Source of the DNA: Roseiflexus sp.
GTDB lineage: Bacteria > Chloroflexota > Chloroflexia > Chloroflexales > Roseiflexaceae
Length of the DNA stretch: 54,845 nucleotides
Assembly (NCBI GenBank): GCA_017743475.1
Contig: JAGHYV010000025.1
Coordinates: 1 to 54,845, forward strand
Reading direction: 5' to 3'
The notes under the pieces: generated by a model
Told to the model about the DNA's origin: nothing
Database searches by the model: none
What the model saw: only the letters and a program-made list of their open reading frames with translations
Translations under genes and position numbers: made by a program
Shown here: piece by piece, positions 19,101 to 26,506 of the stretch
How the letters are laid out: every line of letters begins with the position of its first letter
Numbering within the stretch: the stretch's first letter is position 1

Positions 19101-20899
19101 TCGGCGAAGACCAGGCGCGGGCCTTTTTCCTCATCAAGGGCCTGGGCCACTCGCCGCGCCGGGCCGAATCCTTCCTCCGCCAGCGAGGGATGCCAGACAA
19201 AAGCATCGTCTTCGGTGATGAGCACGTCGGCGCGCCCGTCGCCGTCCAGGTCCACGAACCGGAGATTAGGATCGCGCAGGTTGCGGTTGAGCGGTGCGGT
19301 GAACGGACGGAACGGCTGCCAGCTTTCGTTCTCGTCGTGTTCGTAGAGGCCAACTATGGGTCCATCCGTCACCACCAGGTCAGGCTGGCCGTCGCCGGCG
19401 AGGTCCAGGAACTGCGCGCCTGCGGCCAGCGACAGGTTGGGTTTGACCTGCACGCTCTCTACCGGTGCAAAACGCGCCCTGACCGTCTCTTTGCCGTTCT
19501 CCTTCACCGGCAGTGGGCTTAGATTGCGCTTGTAGAACCAGCCGCTGCCCTGCTCGGTGAGGATGCCGGGAACGCCTTCGCCGTGCAGGTCGGTCCACTG
19601 GTAACTGCCGCTGTCGAGTCCGGCCGATAAGTTCTCCAGGCTTTCGGCATCGACTTCCTCCACGACCTCCTGCACCTCCGGCTGGGAGTAAGTGAATTCC
19701 AGGGGCGGCAGGGTGCGTTTGACATAGCCTGTGCCGTCCCGCTTGTAGCCGCACTGGGTGACGCTGACGAGGAAACTATAGACCGGGTTGCGGGCGCTGG
19801 TCGGGTCTTCCTCGTAGGCGTAAGTGAAATCGGTCGAGCGCACCAGACCGTCGTAGCCGGGTTCGCTGGTGGGAAGGTCGGTGATATGGTGGAACATCAG
19901 CACCCGCTGGCAGAGGCGGTAGGTACGTACCTCGAAGCCGGCGCGGTAGGACGAGAAGGGGTCGGGCCGAACCGCCCACGGTCGGCTTTCGGCAGGTGTA
20001 GGAGCGTCTTCATCGTGGTCGCCGTAGTCGAACACGATCTCGAATAGCCAGCCGGCGTTCTGGGTCTGGCTCGAGCTCAGGAAAGTCGGACGGCGGCCTT
20101 GATTGTCCAGCAGCGGGGTGCGGTTGCCATAGCGAATGCGCTTAAGGTAACGATTCGCAGAGCGGCTCTGCGGCGTGCGGTTGCGCTCGTGGGCCTGCGT
20201 GGCATCCACTCCGACCGAGTCTTCCGGCTTGTACTCGTAGACGACGGCATTGCCCTTATCGTCGCGGGTCTCGCAGATAAGCCAGGAGAAGATGCGGGTC
20301 GGATCGTCGGGATCGGCAATGCGTGAATTGGCATCTTTGCCGTAAAGGGTAAGGATGTTGTCCCTGGAAATGGAGCGCCAGTGGACGTCACGCGGATCGT
20401 TGACATTCGTCCAGCGCTCGATGCGGGCGAACAGTCCCTCGATGCGCGGCCGGTAACGGTGAATGCGGTACGTCCTGCCGTCGAGGGAGCGCGTTTCGCT
20501 CCAGCGCGTGCCGTCGGCGTTCAGAACCGGCACCAAATCCTCCGCGCCCGAGAGGATAAAAACATCGGATTCTTCGGCATCGCGGTACTGTGGCAGGCCC
20601 TTGTCCGTTTTGCGCGTGATCGCGGGCAGGGAGAGGCTCCACCCAAAGCCGAACGGACCGTTGCCCGCGCCGGAGTCGTAAGCGAGGGACAATTGCGGAC
20701 CAAAACCGGAACGACCAGGGCTGGTGGCAATGGGCACAGACATCGAGCCAGTGCCGGTCACCGGGTTGGCGGCGAACTTCTCGCCGATGCCGCGGATTGC
20801 GCCGTCGCCCTTGGGCAGGGAGATGGAGGGAGCAGGCGATTTTGGTTCATTGTCAGGTCGATGCGATTGACCTGCGGTTTTTTCGGTTGCAGGCATCAT
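13124..20899 (-). CDS. TcB-TcC fusion toxin (SpvB, VCBS, RHS cocoon, variable toxin tip)
   Basis: Components B and C of a Tc toxin as one 2591-aa chain. Order: SpvB domain from ~20 (LPKGDGAIRGIGEKF, GPFGFGWSLSLP); VCBS/FG-GAP propeller repeats ~500-670 (DLAGDGQPDLVV, DLDGDGRADVLI, DMSGDGLTDLVR, DIDGSGTTDIIY); TcB middle region ~735 on; RHS/YD repeats ~1600-2200; RHS core YRYTGKERDEESGLYYHGARYY ~2213, shown here as YTGKERDEESGLYYHG; DPSGL ~2286, matching the autoproteolysis site of RHS cocoons; then a ~300-residue hypervariable tip. The tip contains HELVIHAW (13532-13549), a possible metal site with HExxxH spacing. The core-to-cleavage stretch holds a Ser/Thr-rich insertion instead of the usual short loop. 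I start at tandem ATGs (20899/20896); a TTG at 20944 lies inside a GTTGAAC-type repeat and is unlikely. Ends TAG. Confidence 0.9.
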   Translation of the reverse strand: MMPATEKTAGQSHRPDNEPKSPAPSISLPKGDGAIRGIGEKFAANPVTGTGSMSVPIATSPGRSGFGPQLSLAYDSGAGNGPFGFGWSLSLPAITRKTDKGLPQYRDAEESDVFILSGAEDLVPVLNADGTRWSETRSLDGRTYRIHRYRPRIEGLFARIERWTNVNDPRDVHWRSISRDNILTLYGKDANSRIADPDDPTRIFSWLICETRDDKGNAVVYEYKPEDSVGVDATQAHERNRTPQSRSANRYLKRIRYGNRTPLLDNQGRRPTFLSSSQTQNAGWLFEIVFDYGDHDEDAPTPAESRPWAVRPDPFSSYRAGFEVRTYRLCQRVLMFHHITDLPTSEPGYDGLVRSTDFTYAYEEDPTSARNPVYSFLVSVTQCGYKRDGTGYVKRTLPPLEFTYSQPEVQEVVEEVDAESLENLSAGLDSGSYQWTDLHGEGVPGILTEQGSGWFYKRNLSPLPVKENGKETVRARFAPVESVQVKPNLSLAAGAQFLDLAGDGQPDLVVTDGPIVGLYEHDENESWQPFRPFTAPLNRNLRDPNLRFVDLDGDGRADVLITEDDAFVWHPSLAEEGFGPARRVAQALDEEKGPRLVFADGTQSIYLADMSGDGLTDLVRIRNGEVCYWPNLGYGRFGARVTMDHAPWFDAPDQFDQRRIRLADIDGSGTTDIIYLHRDGVRLYFNQSGNSWSAPRELPIFPQVDDLVHIQALDLLGNGTACLVWSSPLPGDARRPMRYVRLMAEKPHLLIKTVNNLGAETRVQYAPSTKFYLADKRAGKPWITRLPFPVHVVERVETYDHISRNRFVTRYAYHHGYFDGEEREFRGFGMVEQWDTEEFSSLAPDGGEGWAEGTINWNATSHVPPVLTRTWFHTGVYLGRGHVSDFFAGLLGAEDKGEYYREPGLTDAQARALLLPDTVLPHGLTVEEEREACRALKGSMLRQEVYALDGTDKAQHPYTVTEQNFTIRVVQRRGANRHAVFFAHPREALTYHYERNPADPRIQHALTLEVDEYGNVLKDVAIGYGRRRPDMSLPTDTDRARQTQTLITYTENRVTNAIDLADDYRTPLAAETRTYELTGFRPENNATRFSFDEWTRDGFALLASAAEIPYEQTADHVSKQKRLIEQVRTLYRRNDLSDLLPLGQLESLALPGESYKLAFTSGLLSQVFWRNGQALLPNPAAVLGGPGADQGGYVDLDGDGRWWIPSGRVFYHDSPSAPAAQELDEAMAHFFLPRRFRDPFGHDATLTYDAYDLLLLETQDALGNRVTVGERNATGAITRRTNDYRVLQPWLVSDPNRNRSAVAFDALGMVVGTAVMGKPEETLGDSLTDFTADLDETTILAHLQNPLANPHSILQQATTRLVYDLFAYHRTKDTANPQPAVVYTLARETHESDLNGQQTKIQHSFSYSDGFGREVQKKIQAEPGPVPRRDGNGRIIVGVDGQPVMTTDDVRPRWVGSGWTIFNNKGKPVRQYEPFFTDTHRFEFDVKIGVSLVLFYDPVERVVAILHPNHTWEKVVFNPWQQETWDVNDTVFLDPTTDPDVGDFFRRLPDAEYLPAWHALRTDSAHAAAFAARYPDATDRTNETRAARKTEVHAATPTVAHFDSLGRAFLTFAHNRYSRNGSTVEERYATRVELDIEGNQRAVRDALVQNGDLLGRIVMRYDYDLLGNRIHQASMEAGERWTLNDVTGKPIRAWDSRGFTRRMTYDALRRLTGLYVTENDSERQAERTEYGEGQGEAGNHRGRVYRQFDQAGVITNVAYDFKGNLLESRRQLARDYKTAPDWSGAPPLETETFTSRTAFDALNRPVELRPPDGSVIRPTYNEANLLERIEASLRGAAAATVFVADLDYNARGQRERIAYGNGVVTTYIYDPLTFRLTRLRTTRNGGVLQDLRYTFDPAGNITSIRDDAQQTVYFNNTVVEPHAEYTYDAIYRLIEATGREHIGQSHLPVPTSWDDAPRVHLPHPHDGQAMRRYIERYEYDAVGNFLRLIHQATNGNWTREYAYEEPSLLESAKTSNRLSRTNIGSHTERYSHDVHGNMTSMPHLPLMRWDFEDQLQATSRQVVNNGGTPETTCYVYDASGQRVRKVTERQAPANQTPTRMKERIYLGGFEVYREYAGDGQNVTLERETLHLMDDQQRIALVETRTQGSDPAPAQLIRYQLGNHLGSASLELDDQAQIISYEEYYPYGSTSYQAVRSQTETPKRYRYTGKERDEESGLYYHGARYYVSWLVKWCSVDPAILLDVDLNNCETDIESYSVTSSTSLWYSTSSYALSSYQYGNSNPTTYADPSGLSVELGYHFEQADRRSHTEARVSERTAHEQLRSIAIYLHAVGAAQAYELGLSGEEFRRFMEAESRAISVVEQDGRYLLQVDLDLARRGRGRPEVSWVLQRLYDLTSSSAVIRLSTGPLANESALGETFPASAEGYSSEVFVVVRPISEIGSRLEFGLTAVHELVIHAWRSVNFYQPRSSITQLPSDFEVAYHMYSGHSVVRRGSAHSWADVEADLLDEYLFRYDPSLDPSRRTDLSREEMQWYEEHNRLLPELIGRAGGLMGNNLELLRDLALAVGFLYDSSYYERRWNRRLSQEVRESYR
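18354..18378. repeat. Palindromic element inside the TcB coding region
   Basis: CCCTCTCCCCC (18354-18364) pairs with GGGGGCGAGGG (18368-18378) with one mismatch and a 3-nt loop. It encodes the odd low-complexity stretch LAPDGGEGWAEG in the TcB middle region. This is the signature of a dispersed GC-rich palindrome that has entered a reading frame without breaking it. Related palindromes lie at 1431-1463 and 22057-22085. Confidence 0.45.
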
Positions 20900-20914
20900 G
20901 ATTATTACTCTGCA

Positions 20915-20957
20915 TAGTTGAAGGTTGAAAGTTGGGCGTTGCAAGGTTGAAGGTTGA
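20915..20957. repeat. Heptamer repeat, GTTGAAC family (B)
   Basis: Degenerate tandem copies of a 7-nt unit (AGTTGAAGGTTGAAAG, then AAGGTTGAAGGTTGAA) just upstream of the TcB-TcC start. The same family recurs at 23540-23615, 29626-29680, 31655-31692 and 43010-43037. Confidence 0.7.
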
Positions 20958-20994
20958 ATACATATCGTGATAAACGCAACAATCTTCCGAGAGA

Positions 20995-21023
20995 GTAATA
21001 CATGGGTTTGAAACGGAACTCAA
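20995..21023 (-). promoter_or_regulatory. Possible sigma70 promoter for the Tc operon
   Basis: On the minus strand TTGAGT (21018-21023), 17-nt spacer, TATTAC (20995-21000); each box matches 4 of 6 consensus bases. It would give a ~90-nt leader to the ATG at 20899. It lies in an AT-rich stretch (20960-21180) that otherwise shows no gene. Confidence 0.35.
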
Positions 21024-21321
21024 TTCGCTCTTAAGCTTAGCGAATGCCTTGATATGGTCGGAGAAGAATGTTCTGTTAAATAAACGTGAAAATGCAAGTG
21101 GAGCGGAGTTTTTTAAGTTTATCATGATTTTGTAATGCGTCAAGGGCAAAAAAGTAAAAACGGGCTAAAGTTCCGAAGCAGCGACGTATTCGTGCAACAT
21201 CCTCCACAACGTTTCCCGGTTCCATACCTGCATGACGTTCATGCGATAGCAATGTGTCGAACTGATCGCAAGATAGTCTCTGATACGCCGTCACTGTGAA
21301 GCGCCGACAGGATTTGGCATC

Positions 21322-21470
21322 TTTTGTAACGGGAGTCCTGCCCAGGGAGGGACTCCAACATTTCACCGGGTGCATCGCCTTCTCGTAGTGCAGATGATCA
21401 CCTGTATGGGTACCTGATCGACGACGCTTCGCCGTGGTGCGCGCGACGACCAGCGCTTCGGCGGATGTGA
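21322..21470 (+). pseudogene. Fossil of a TolB-like propeller gene
   Basis: Two blocks match the propeller gene at 1-1353 in the same order and strand. Positions 21322-21337 equal 752-767 (16 of 16). Positions 21396-21470 align to 983-1057 with 64 of 75 identical bases and no gap. The intervening ~215 bp of the gene is reduced to ~58 bp here. No reading frame survives. Its position just right of the Tc operon, with the intact relative just left of it, suggests the toxin locus was inserted between, or carried with, duplicated propeller genes. Confidence 0.7.
21332..21356. other. Inverted repeat GGAGTCC/GGACTCC
   Basis: Perfect 7-bp arms (21332-21338 and 21350-21356) with an 11-nt loop inside the gene fossil. 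No T-tract follows; role unknown. Confidence 0.3.
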
Positions 21471-21594
21471 TGGCACAGGTCTGCTGCGCCTTGCAGCGAT
21501 CACACCAGCGCCCTGTCCCTGACCGATCTCATCGATGGATAGTTGACACGGATGTTTGTCTGCCCTTGAATTCCGGTGGAGACCCGTTTTTTGC

Positions 21595-21623
21595 TTGACA
21601 GCAACGCATCAGCGTGGTATCTT
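21595..21623 (+). promoter_or_regulatory. Promoter of the tRNA pair
   Basis: TTGACA (21595-21600), 17-nt spacer, TATCTT (21618-21623): perfect -35 and 4 of 6 at -10. Transcription would start near 21630, ~50 nt before tRNA-Ile. A second -10-like TACAAT at 21667-21672 lies closer but lacks a good -35. Confidence 0.65.
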
Positions 21624-21680
21624 ATCGTCTCGTGAGTGGAGAGTAGCGTGTTTCGCACGGGTGTGGTACAATACAGACGA

Positions 21681-21757
<77 letters not shown>

Positions 21758-21796
21758 TGTAGAGAATTGAGCCTTTCTCAATTCTCGCTTTATTTC

Positions 21797-21872
21797 GGGG
21801 CGATAGCTCAGATGGGAGAGCGGCTGCTTTGCACGCAGCAGGTCCGGGGTTCGAATCCCCGTCGCTCCACCA
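21797..21872 (+). tRNA. tRNA-Ala (anticodon TGC)
   Basis: Complete 76-nt cloverleaf with encoded CCA. Acceptor GGGGCGA pairs with TCGCTCC (one G-U); anticodon stem GCTGC/GCAGC encloses TTTGCAC with anticodon TGC at 21830-21832; T-arm CCGGG-GTTCGAAT-CCCCG-like pairing is intact. Second gene of a two-tRNA unit ended by the hairpin at 21893. Confidence 0.97.
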
Positions 21873-21892
21873 CAAAGGAATGACTGGGGAAT

Positions 21893-21921
21893 AAACCGGG
21901 GCATACATGCTCCGGTTTTTT
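21893..21921 (+). terminator. Rho-independent terminator of the tRNA operon
   Basis: AAACCGGGGC (21893-21902) pairs with GCTCCGGTTT (21909-21918) over 10 bp with one G-U, 6-nt loop ATACAT, and the right arm runs into six consecutive Ts (21916-21921). It lies 20 nt after tRNA-Ala. Confidence 0.85.
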
Positions 21922-21938
21922 ACTTGCCGTACGTTATC

Positions 21939-21972
21939 TGGAGACATACACCAGATGGAGACATACACCAGA
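21939..21972. repeat. Two tandem copies of a 17-bp unit
   Basis: TGGAGACATACACCAGA occurs at 21939-21955 and again, identical, at 21956-21972. Each unit has TCTGG/CCAGA dyad ends when flanking bases are included. Rest of 21973-22233: the hairpin at 22057 and nothing coding. Confidence 0.6.
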
Positions 21973-22056
21973 GGCGCGGGGGCGCGACTCTCAAGTGTAG
22001 CGTTTTTGGGAGAGATGGGCGATGTTCTGTATTCCCGTGCGCCTTTGCCCCCTCAT

Positions 22057-22085
22057 CCCCCTTCTCCCACACGTGGAGAAGGGGG
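22057..22085. terminator. Perfect GC-rich hairpin between tRNAs and the lipoprotein gene
   Basis: CCCCCTTCTCC (22057-22067) pairs perfectly with GGAGAAGGGGG (22075-22085) around a 7-nt loop. It lies ~150 nt past the stop of the minus-strand lipoprotein gene and could end its transcript, although no T-tract is present. It resembles the dispersed palindromes at 1431 and 18354. Confidence 0.4.
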
Positions 22086-22233
22086 AGTTTGGTCGTCCTG
22101 ATGCCTGAAACGGGCGATGACACGCAGGGGCTTGCCAAAAAATCTACCCCTGTGAGGGGGGCGCGGAGGACGTTGAGGCGCCAAAGCGCGGAAAGCGCGA
22201 AGGCGCAGTAACGCTGCGCCCTGCCAGTTCGTG

Positions 22234-23481
22234 TCAGCGAAACGGCGGGGAAGATAGCACGCCGCCAGCGCCGAGATTCCAGACCTTGTTCGGTCCGCGG
22301 TCGAGATTGATAGGAGTGTTCGGTCCCAGGTTGCGGTTGTAAATATCGCCATAGTTGCCAACCTGCTTGATGATCTGGTAGGCAAAATCGTTCGGTAGCC
22401 CCAATCCCTCGCCAAAGTTTCCTTCCAACCCCAGCAACCGTTTAATGCGCGGATCGGTTGTGCTGGCGCGCAGACGATCAACGTTGCGCTGATCGACACG
22501 CAGTTCCTCTGCATAGATCGTTGCAAAGACCGTCCAGCTGATCACATCAAGCCACTGATTGTCATCGCGGGCGATGACAGGACCGAGCGGCTCGCGCGAG
22601 ATGCGGTCACCGAGAATGATATGGTCGGCGGGATTCTTGAGTTGCTGACGTTTGGCAGCCAGTTGAGAACTGTCGCTGGTGACTGCATCGCATTCACCTT
22701 CGTCATAGGCAGGATACAGTTCGTCTTCGCCATCAAGCACGCGGGCAGTGAACTTAATGCCGCGCGCAGCGAAGTCGTCGTTCAGGTTCTGCTCGCTGGT
22801 CGTGCCTTTTGCGACACAGATCACCTTGCCCTCGAGATCTTCAAGTTTCGTGATCCGGTCTTTGATGCGCACCATGAAGGTCTGACCATCGTGAAAGGTC
22901 GTGGGACCGAACGCCAGACCACTGATGTTCCGTCCTAATGTCCATGTGGTATTCCGAAACAGGACGTCGACCCGTCCCTCGCGCACGGCGTCGAACCGGT
23001 TTCTCGGACCTGGTCCGGTAACGAGGGCGACGAACTCCACTTTTGTGGCATCTCCAAAGATCGCGGCAGCGACGGCGCGGCAGAAATCGACATCGAAGCC
23101 GCTCCATGTCTGACGTACGCTATCGTAGAAGCCGAAGCCCGGCAGGTCGGCGTTGGTTCCACAGATCAGATAGCCGCGCTCTTTGACGCGCGCCAGGATC
23201 TTTTGCGGTGCCAGCGTGGGGGTGGGCGGTTCCGCAGTCGGCGGTGCAGAGGTGGCGGTAGCATCGCCGGAAGGCGCGCTGGGCGGCGATGGTGCAACGG
23301 TCAGCATGGCGGTCGCCTGAGACACCGGTGCAGGAGTCGCTGTTGCGATCAGAATGATCGGTTCAGGGGTGGGTTGTCCGCCAAGCAATCCGCCGAGATT
23401 GCCACACCCGGCAAGGACGAACGCCAGCATTATCAGTGCTATCGGTGGAACTCGAGCAGCGGGCGAAAAGCGGGTGTGCAT
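22234..23481 (-). CDS. Amino-acid ABC transporter substrate-binding lipoprotein (AapJ-like)
   Basis: Extracytoplasmic solute-binding protein of family 3, closest in style to AapJ, the general L-amino-acid binder. Lipoprotein signal with lipobox LAGC (Cys26), then a Pro/Thr/Ala-rich linker of ~60 residues, then the binding domain: GYLICGTNADLPGFGFYD, SGFDVDFCRAVAAAIFGD, FRNTTWTLGRNISGL, and the C-terminal LNRNLGP-like segment IYNRNLGPNTPINLDRG. A strong AGGAGGA sits 10 nt before the ATG. No permease or ATPase gene is adjacent, so partners must be encoded elsewhere. Ends TGA. Divergent from the M20 peptidase; the shared spacer holds GTTGAAC-type repeats. Confidence 0.9.
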   Translation of the reverse strand: MHTRFSPAARVPPIALIMLAFVLAGCGNLGGLLGGQPTPEPIILIATATPAPVSQATAMLTVAPSPPSAPSGDATATSAPPTAEPPTPTLAPQKILARVKERGYLICGTNADLPGFGFYDSVRQTWSGFDVDFCRAVAAAIFGDATKVEFVALVTGPGPRNRFDAVREGRVDVLFRNTTWTLGRNISGLAFGPTTFHDGQTFMVRIKDRITKLEDLEGKVICVAKGTTSEQNLNDDFAARGIKFTARVLDGEDELYPAYDEGECDAVTSDSSQLAAKRQQLKNPADHIILGDRISREPLGPVIARDDNQWLDVISWTVFATIYAEELRVDQRNVDRLRASTTDPRIKRLLGLEGNFGEGLGLPNDFAYQIIKQVGNYGDIYNRNLGPNTPINLDRGPNKVWNLGAGGVLSSPPFR

Positions 23482-23539
23482 GAATAACGGCTCCTCCTAA
23501 TGAAATCTTGTTGCATGCATGGTAGCATACCTGGTGCAG

Positions 23540-23615
23540 AACGTTGAATGCTGAACGTTGGGTGTTGGGGGTTGCAGGTTGCAGGTTGAACGTTGAGGGT
23601 TGCGGGTTGAACGTT
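23540..23615. repeat. Heptamer repeat, GTTGAAC family (B)
   Basis: About ten degenerate copies of GTTGAAC/GTTGCAG-like units at 7-nt spacing within the divergent intergenic region of the lipoprotein and peptidase genes. Confidence 0.75.
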
Positions 23616-23697
23616 GCCTGCGTCACTTCAGTCAAGTGGGTGATGTGTACCGGTTGATTGAACCATGTGCGCGCCAGGGGCATACCTTTGGTATGGC

Positions 23698-23726
23698 TTG
23701 ACATCCCGCCGATCTGTGTCGATAAT
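23698..23726 (+). promoter_or_regulatory. Promoter of the M20 peptidase
   Basis: TTGACA (23698-23703), 17-nt spacer, GATAAT (23721-23726). Perfect -35 and 5 of 6 at -10, giving an ~85-nt leader before the ATG at 23817. Confidence 0.65.
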
Positions 23727-23816
23727 CCGATGTTACAGGTCGCGCAACTGCTCTATTTCCGCCAACCCAGAGTTCGTTCTTTCTCGATTCCTTTGCAATC
23801 CGACAGGAGACGCCAG

Positions 23817-25202
23817 ATGACGTGGCAAACATATCTGAACGAACAGCAGGACCGTTTTCTTGCTGAGTTGCTCGATTTTCTGCACATTCCGAGTGTGTCG
23901 GCCCTGCCAGAGCACGCGGCTGATGTGCATCGCGCGGCGGAGTGGGTCGCAGGACGGATGCGCGCCGCAGGGATCGAGTCGGTGCAGATTCTGCCAACCG
24001 GTGGGCACCCGGTAGTGTATGGCGACTGGTTGCACGCCCCTGGCAAGCCGACGGTGTTGATCTACGGGCACTTCGACACGCAACCTGCCGATCCGCTCGA
24101 GTTGTGGGATCATCCGCCATTCGAGCCGGTGGTGCGTGATGGGCGGGTATATGCACGCGGTGCCTCAGACGATAAGGGGAATATGCTGCCGCCGATCCTG
24201 GCGGTCGAGGCATTGCTGCGCACAACTGGCGCACTGCCTGTGAATGTCAAGTTTCTGTTTGAAGGACAGGAAGAAATCGGCAGTCCGCAGATCCCGGAGT
24301 TTGTAGCGGCGCACCGTGATATGCTAGCGTGCGACCTGGTGATCAGCAGCGATGGTGGGCAGTGGAGCGAGACCGAACCGGCGATCCTCACCGGACTGCG
24401 AGGTGGCTGCGGTGTTCAGATCGATGTGCGTGGACCGAACCGGGATCTGCACTCTGGTATCTATGGCGGTGCAGTGCAAAATCCGATCCATGCGCTCACG
24501 GCGATCCTGGCGTCGATGCGCGGCGCGGATGGGCGCATCCTGGTCGAAGGGTTCTACGATGCCGTGCAACCGCTGACTGATGACGAGCGGCGGCGGTTCG
24601 CCTCGCTCCCCTTTGATGAAGCCGCGTACATGGCGGACCTGGGGGTAACGGCGTTGTGGGGCGAAGCGGGGTACACGACGTATGAGCGTACCTGGGCGCG
24701 CCCTACGTTGGAGATCAACGGGATATGGGGCGGCTTTCAGGGCGAGGGCGTGAAGACAGTGTTGCCATCTGAGGCACACGCCAAGATTACGTGCCGACTA
24801 GTCCCCAATCAGGACCCGGCGACGATTGTGGCGTTGATCACGGCGCATGTGCAGAGGCATACGCCGCCGGGTGTCACGGTGACGGTAACACCGCTAAAGT
24901 TTCTAGCAAAGCCGTACCTTATGCCGTTCGATCATCCGGGCAATCAGGCAGCGCGTGACATCCTGGTTTCCATGTATGGCCGTGAACCCTACGAGGTGCG
25001 CAGCGGCGGCAGCATTCCGATCTGCACCATTCTCCTGGACGAATTGGGGGTCTATACGGTCAACTTTGCGTTTGCGCTTGATGATGAGCGCCAGCATTCG
25101 CCGAACGAGTTCTTCCGCCTGAGCAGTTTTCGCCGTGGACAGGAGGGATATTGTATGCTGCTAGAGCGACTGGCGGATCTGGAACCAAGAACCAAGAACT
25201 GA
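23817..25202 (+). CDS. M20 family metallo-dipeptidase
   Basis: 461-aa zinc peptidase of the M20 (CPG2/PepV-like) family that cleaves dipeptides or related amides in the cytoplasm. Metal ligands visible: His in VLIYGHFDTQPAD (~84), Asp in RGASDDKGN (~118), Glu pair in FEGQEEIGSP (~151, general base plus ligand), and a late SGGSIPI motif. Dimerisation domain lies between ~185 and 300. Start chosen at ATG 23817 because AGGAG sits 7 nt upstream; an earlier in-frame ATG at 23658 lacks one and precedes the promoter. The last residues (EPRTKN) are encoded by a GAACCAA-type heptamer repeat that continues past the stop, so the repeat has defined the C-terminus. Confidence 0.9.
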   Translation: MTWQTYLNEQQDRFLAELLDFLHIPSVSALPEHAADVHRAAEWVAGRMRAAGIESVQILPTGGHPVVYGDWLHAPGKPTVLIYGHFDTQPADPLELWDHPPFEPVVRDGRVYARGASDDKGNMLPPILAVEALLRTTGALPVNVKFLFEGQEEIGSPQIPEFVAAHRDMLACDLVISSDGGQWSETEPAILTGLRGGCGVQIDVRGPNRDLHSGIYGGAVQNPIHALTAILASMRGADGRILVEGFYDAVQPLTDDERRRFASLPFDEAAYMADLGVTALWGEAGYTTYERTWARPTLEINGIWGGFQGEGVKTVLPSEAHAKITCRLVPNQDPATIVALITAHVQRHTPPGVTVTVTPLKFLAKPYLMPFDHPGNQAARDILVSMYGREPYEVRSGGSIPICTILLDELGVYTVNFAFALDDERQHSPNEFFRLSSFRRGQEGYCMLLERLADLEPRTKN

Positions 25203-25217
25203 GAACTAAGAACCAAA
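25183..25217. repeat. Heptamer repeat, GAACCAA family (A)
   Basis: GGAACCAAGAACCAAGAACT-type copies at 7-nt spacing that begin inside the last codons of the M20 gene and run to 25217. Confidence 0.7.
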
Positions 25218-25229
25218 AGAAAGAACTAA

Positions 25230-25309
25230 GAGCCTATCCGAAAAACTGGTGTACCGCTTTGCTTGTAGCGTGATCGCCTTGCGTTCCGCCGGGTTATTCG
25301 GATAGGCTC
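25230..25309. mobile_element. 80-bp MITE with 13-bp terminal inverted repeats
   Basis: GAGCCTATCCGAA (25230-25242) and its exact complement TTCGGATAGGCTC (25297-25309) bound an 80-bp non-coding element. It is flanked by TAA at 25227-25229 and 25310-25312, a 3-bp target duplication. The GAGCC(T)...CCGAA termini and T-N-A duplication are typical of IS5-family (IS427/IS1031-like) elements, so a related transposase elsewhere in the genome probably moved it. Confidence 0.8.
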
Positions 25310-25322
25310 TAAGTACAGGCTA

Positions 25323-26215
25323 TCATAAGTGCGATCTGAGTTTCTTTTCGAGCGTGTTGCTGGTGTACGTCCAGGTGATGAAGCGGGCCTGCGCATTGTG
25401 CGCGGCGATACTCGTAGCAATCGCCCGTTCCGGCGCTGCCGCACCGACAACACAATACGGTGTCAGGAGGTTGCCTTGCCGCCCTCGCAACCAGATTTCC
25501 ATCAGATCAAGCCACGCGGCATTGGCGGGCAACTGCCTGATCTGCACCGTGACTAATCCTATGCTGCGCCTCGATCCATGGCGTCATCCGCTGCGAGGCG
25601 TGCGTCGGCCCAGTATCCAGGATCTGCGCCGCTCCCGGAGGCGCCTGCCGACGGATCGCCTCCGGCAGCAGCACTGTCGTCACACGATGCTGGACGTCCA
25701 CCAAACCCTGGTATGCCGTGTGCTATCCGATTACCCGCCTATATCGCGGGGTTGGACGCCACAACCGCTTCCCGTGCCCGGAGTGCGGTTGTTTCGTCGC
25801 GCCCCACCCTCCGGCGCCCTGCGCCAGCATCGTGCAGGCGTGGGCAGGGGCGTCCGGCGCCAGGCGCGCACGCGTCAGCAACGTGGTCGGGTTATGGATA
25901 GGCTGCCCCGCGCGAGAGCGCCAGGGGTGCAGGTGCGCCGCACGCACCCAGCGCTCGACCTTGCCGGGCGCGACCGGGCCATTCGGACGCGTGGAAGCAA
26001 CGCGCCGCGTCGGTTCGGCCCGATTCCCGCGCGCCAATGGTACATCCTGCTGGCGTGGCAACGGACCAGCCGCAGCCGTCGCCTGCGCCCGCACCTCATG
26101 GGGAATAGCGGTAGGTGACCCCGACCGTGGCGCCGCTTCCGGGGTATGGGTCTCAGTCCAGCATCTGCGCCACGTCTACACGATGCAGTCTGAGGCGCTG
26201 ACTGTCCGGGCAATC
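25323..26215 (-). pseudogene. Decayed IS630-like transposase
   Basis: Minus-strand frames read fragments of one transposase in order. Around 25880-26010 there is HPWRSRAGQPIHNP and TLLTRARLAPDAPAHA, which resembles the helix-turn-helix/linker region of IS630 proteins (KPWR...IHDP...LARAR). Near 25770 is TPRYRR. At 25323-25547 the C-terminal LPANAAWLDLMEIWL resembles the ASWLN-x-[IL]-E catalytic region of the DDE domain. Multiple frame changes and stops separate the pieces and no full ORF remains. The interval 26216-26450 shows nothing recognisable. It adjoins the MITE but the ends differ, so the two are separate insertions. Confidence 0.65.
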
Positions 26216-26452
26216 GGTTGGTTGCTCCCGTCGGAAGGGTCATGGGTGGTCAACACAGTTCGGGGGCGCATACATACGACAGACCTGCAGCGTGGCGTGC
26301 GCGCGGACTGACTGCTGCATCTGCGGTTCGTAGGCAAGGGATACGTGAAAGGGAGAGCAGGGCTTTTGGACCGCGCATACGTGATGCCTCCATCGCCCAG
26401 GATACGATACCCAATGGATCGTGTCAAACTCGGATCAAATGATAGCCTGTAT

Positions 26453-26492
26453 TAAGAACCGGGAACCAAGAACTGAGAACAGGGACTGAGAT
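26453..26492. repeat. Heptamer repeat, GAACCAA family (A)
   Basis: AGAACCGGGAACCAAGAACT and further copies just past the stop of the minus-strand zinc peptidase gene (26507). Confidence 0.65.
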
Positions 26493-26506
26493 TCTGAGTT
26501 TTACTA

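Noticed and set aside
20899..20944. TTG start of TcB-TcC at 20944
   Set aside because: The extra 15 codons lie within a GTTGAAC-type repeat; tandem ATGs follow and the SpvB domain begins shortly after.
25354..26118. 254-aa plus-strand ORF
   Set aside because: Arg-rich and without family features; the transposase fragments are on the minus strand.
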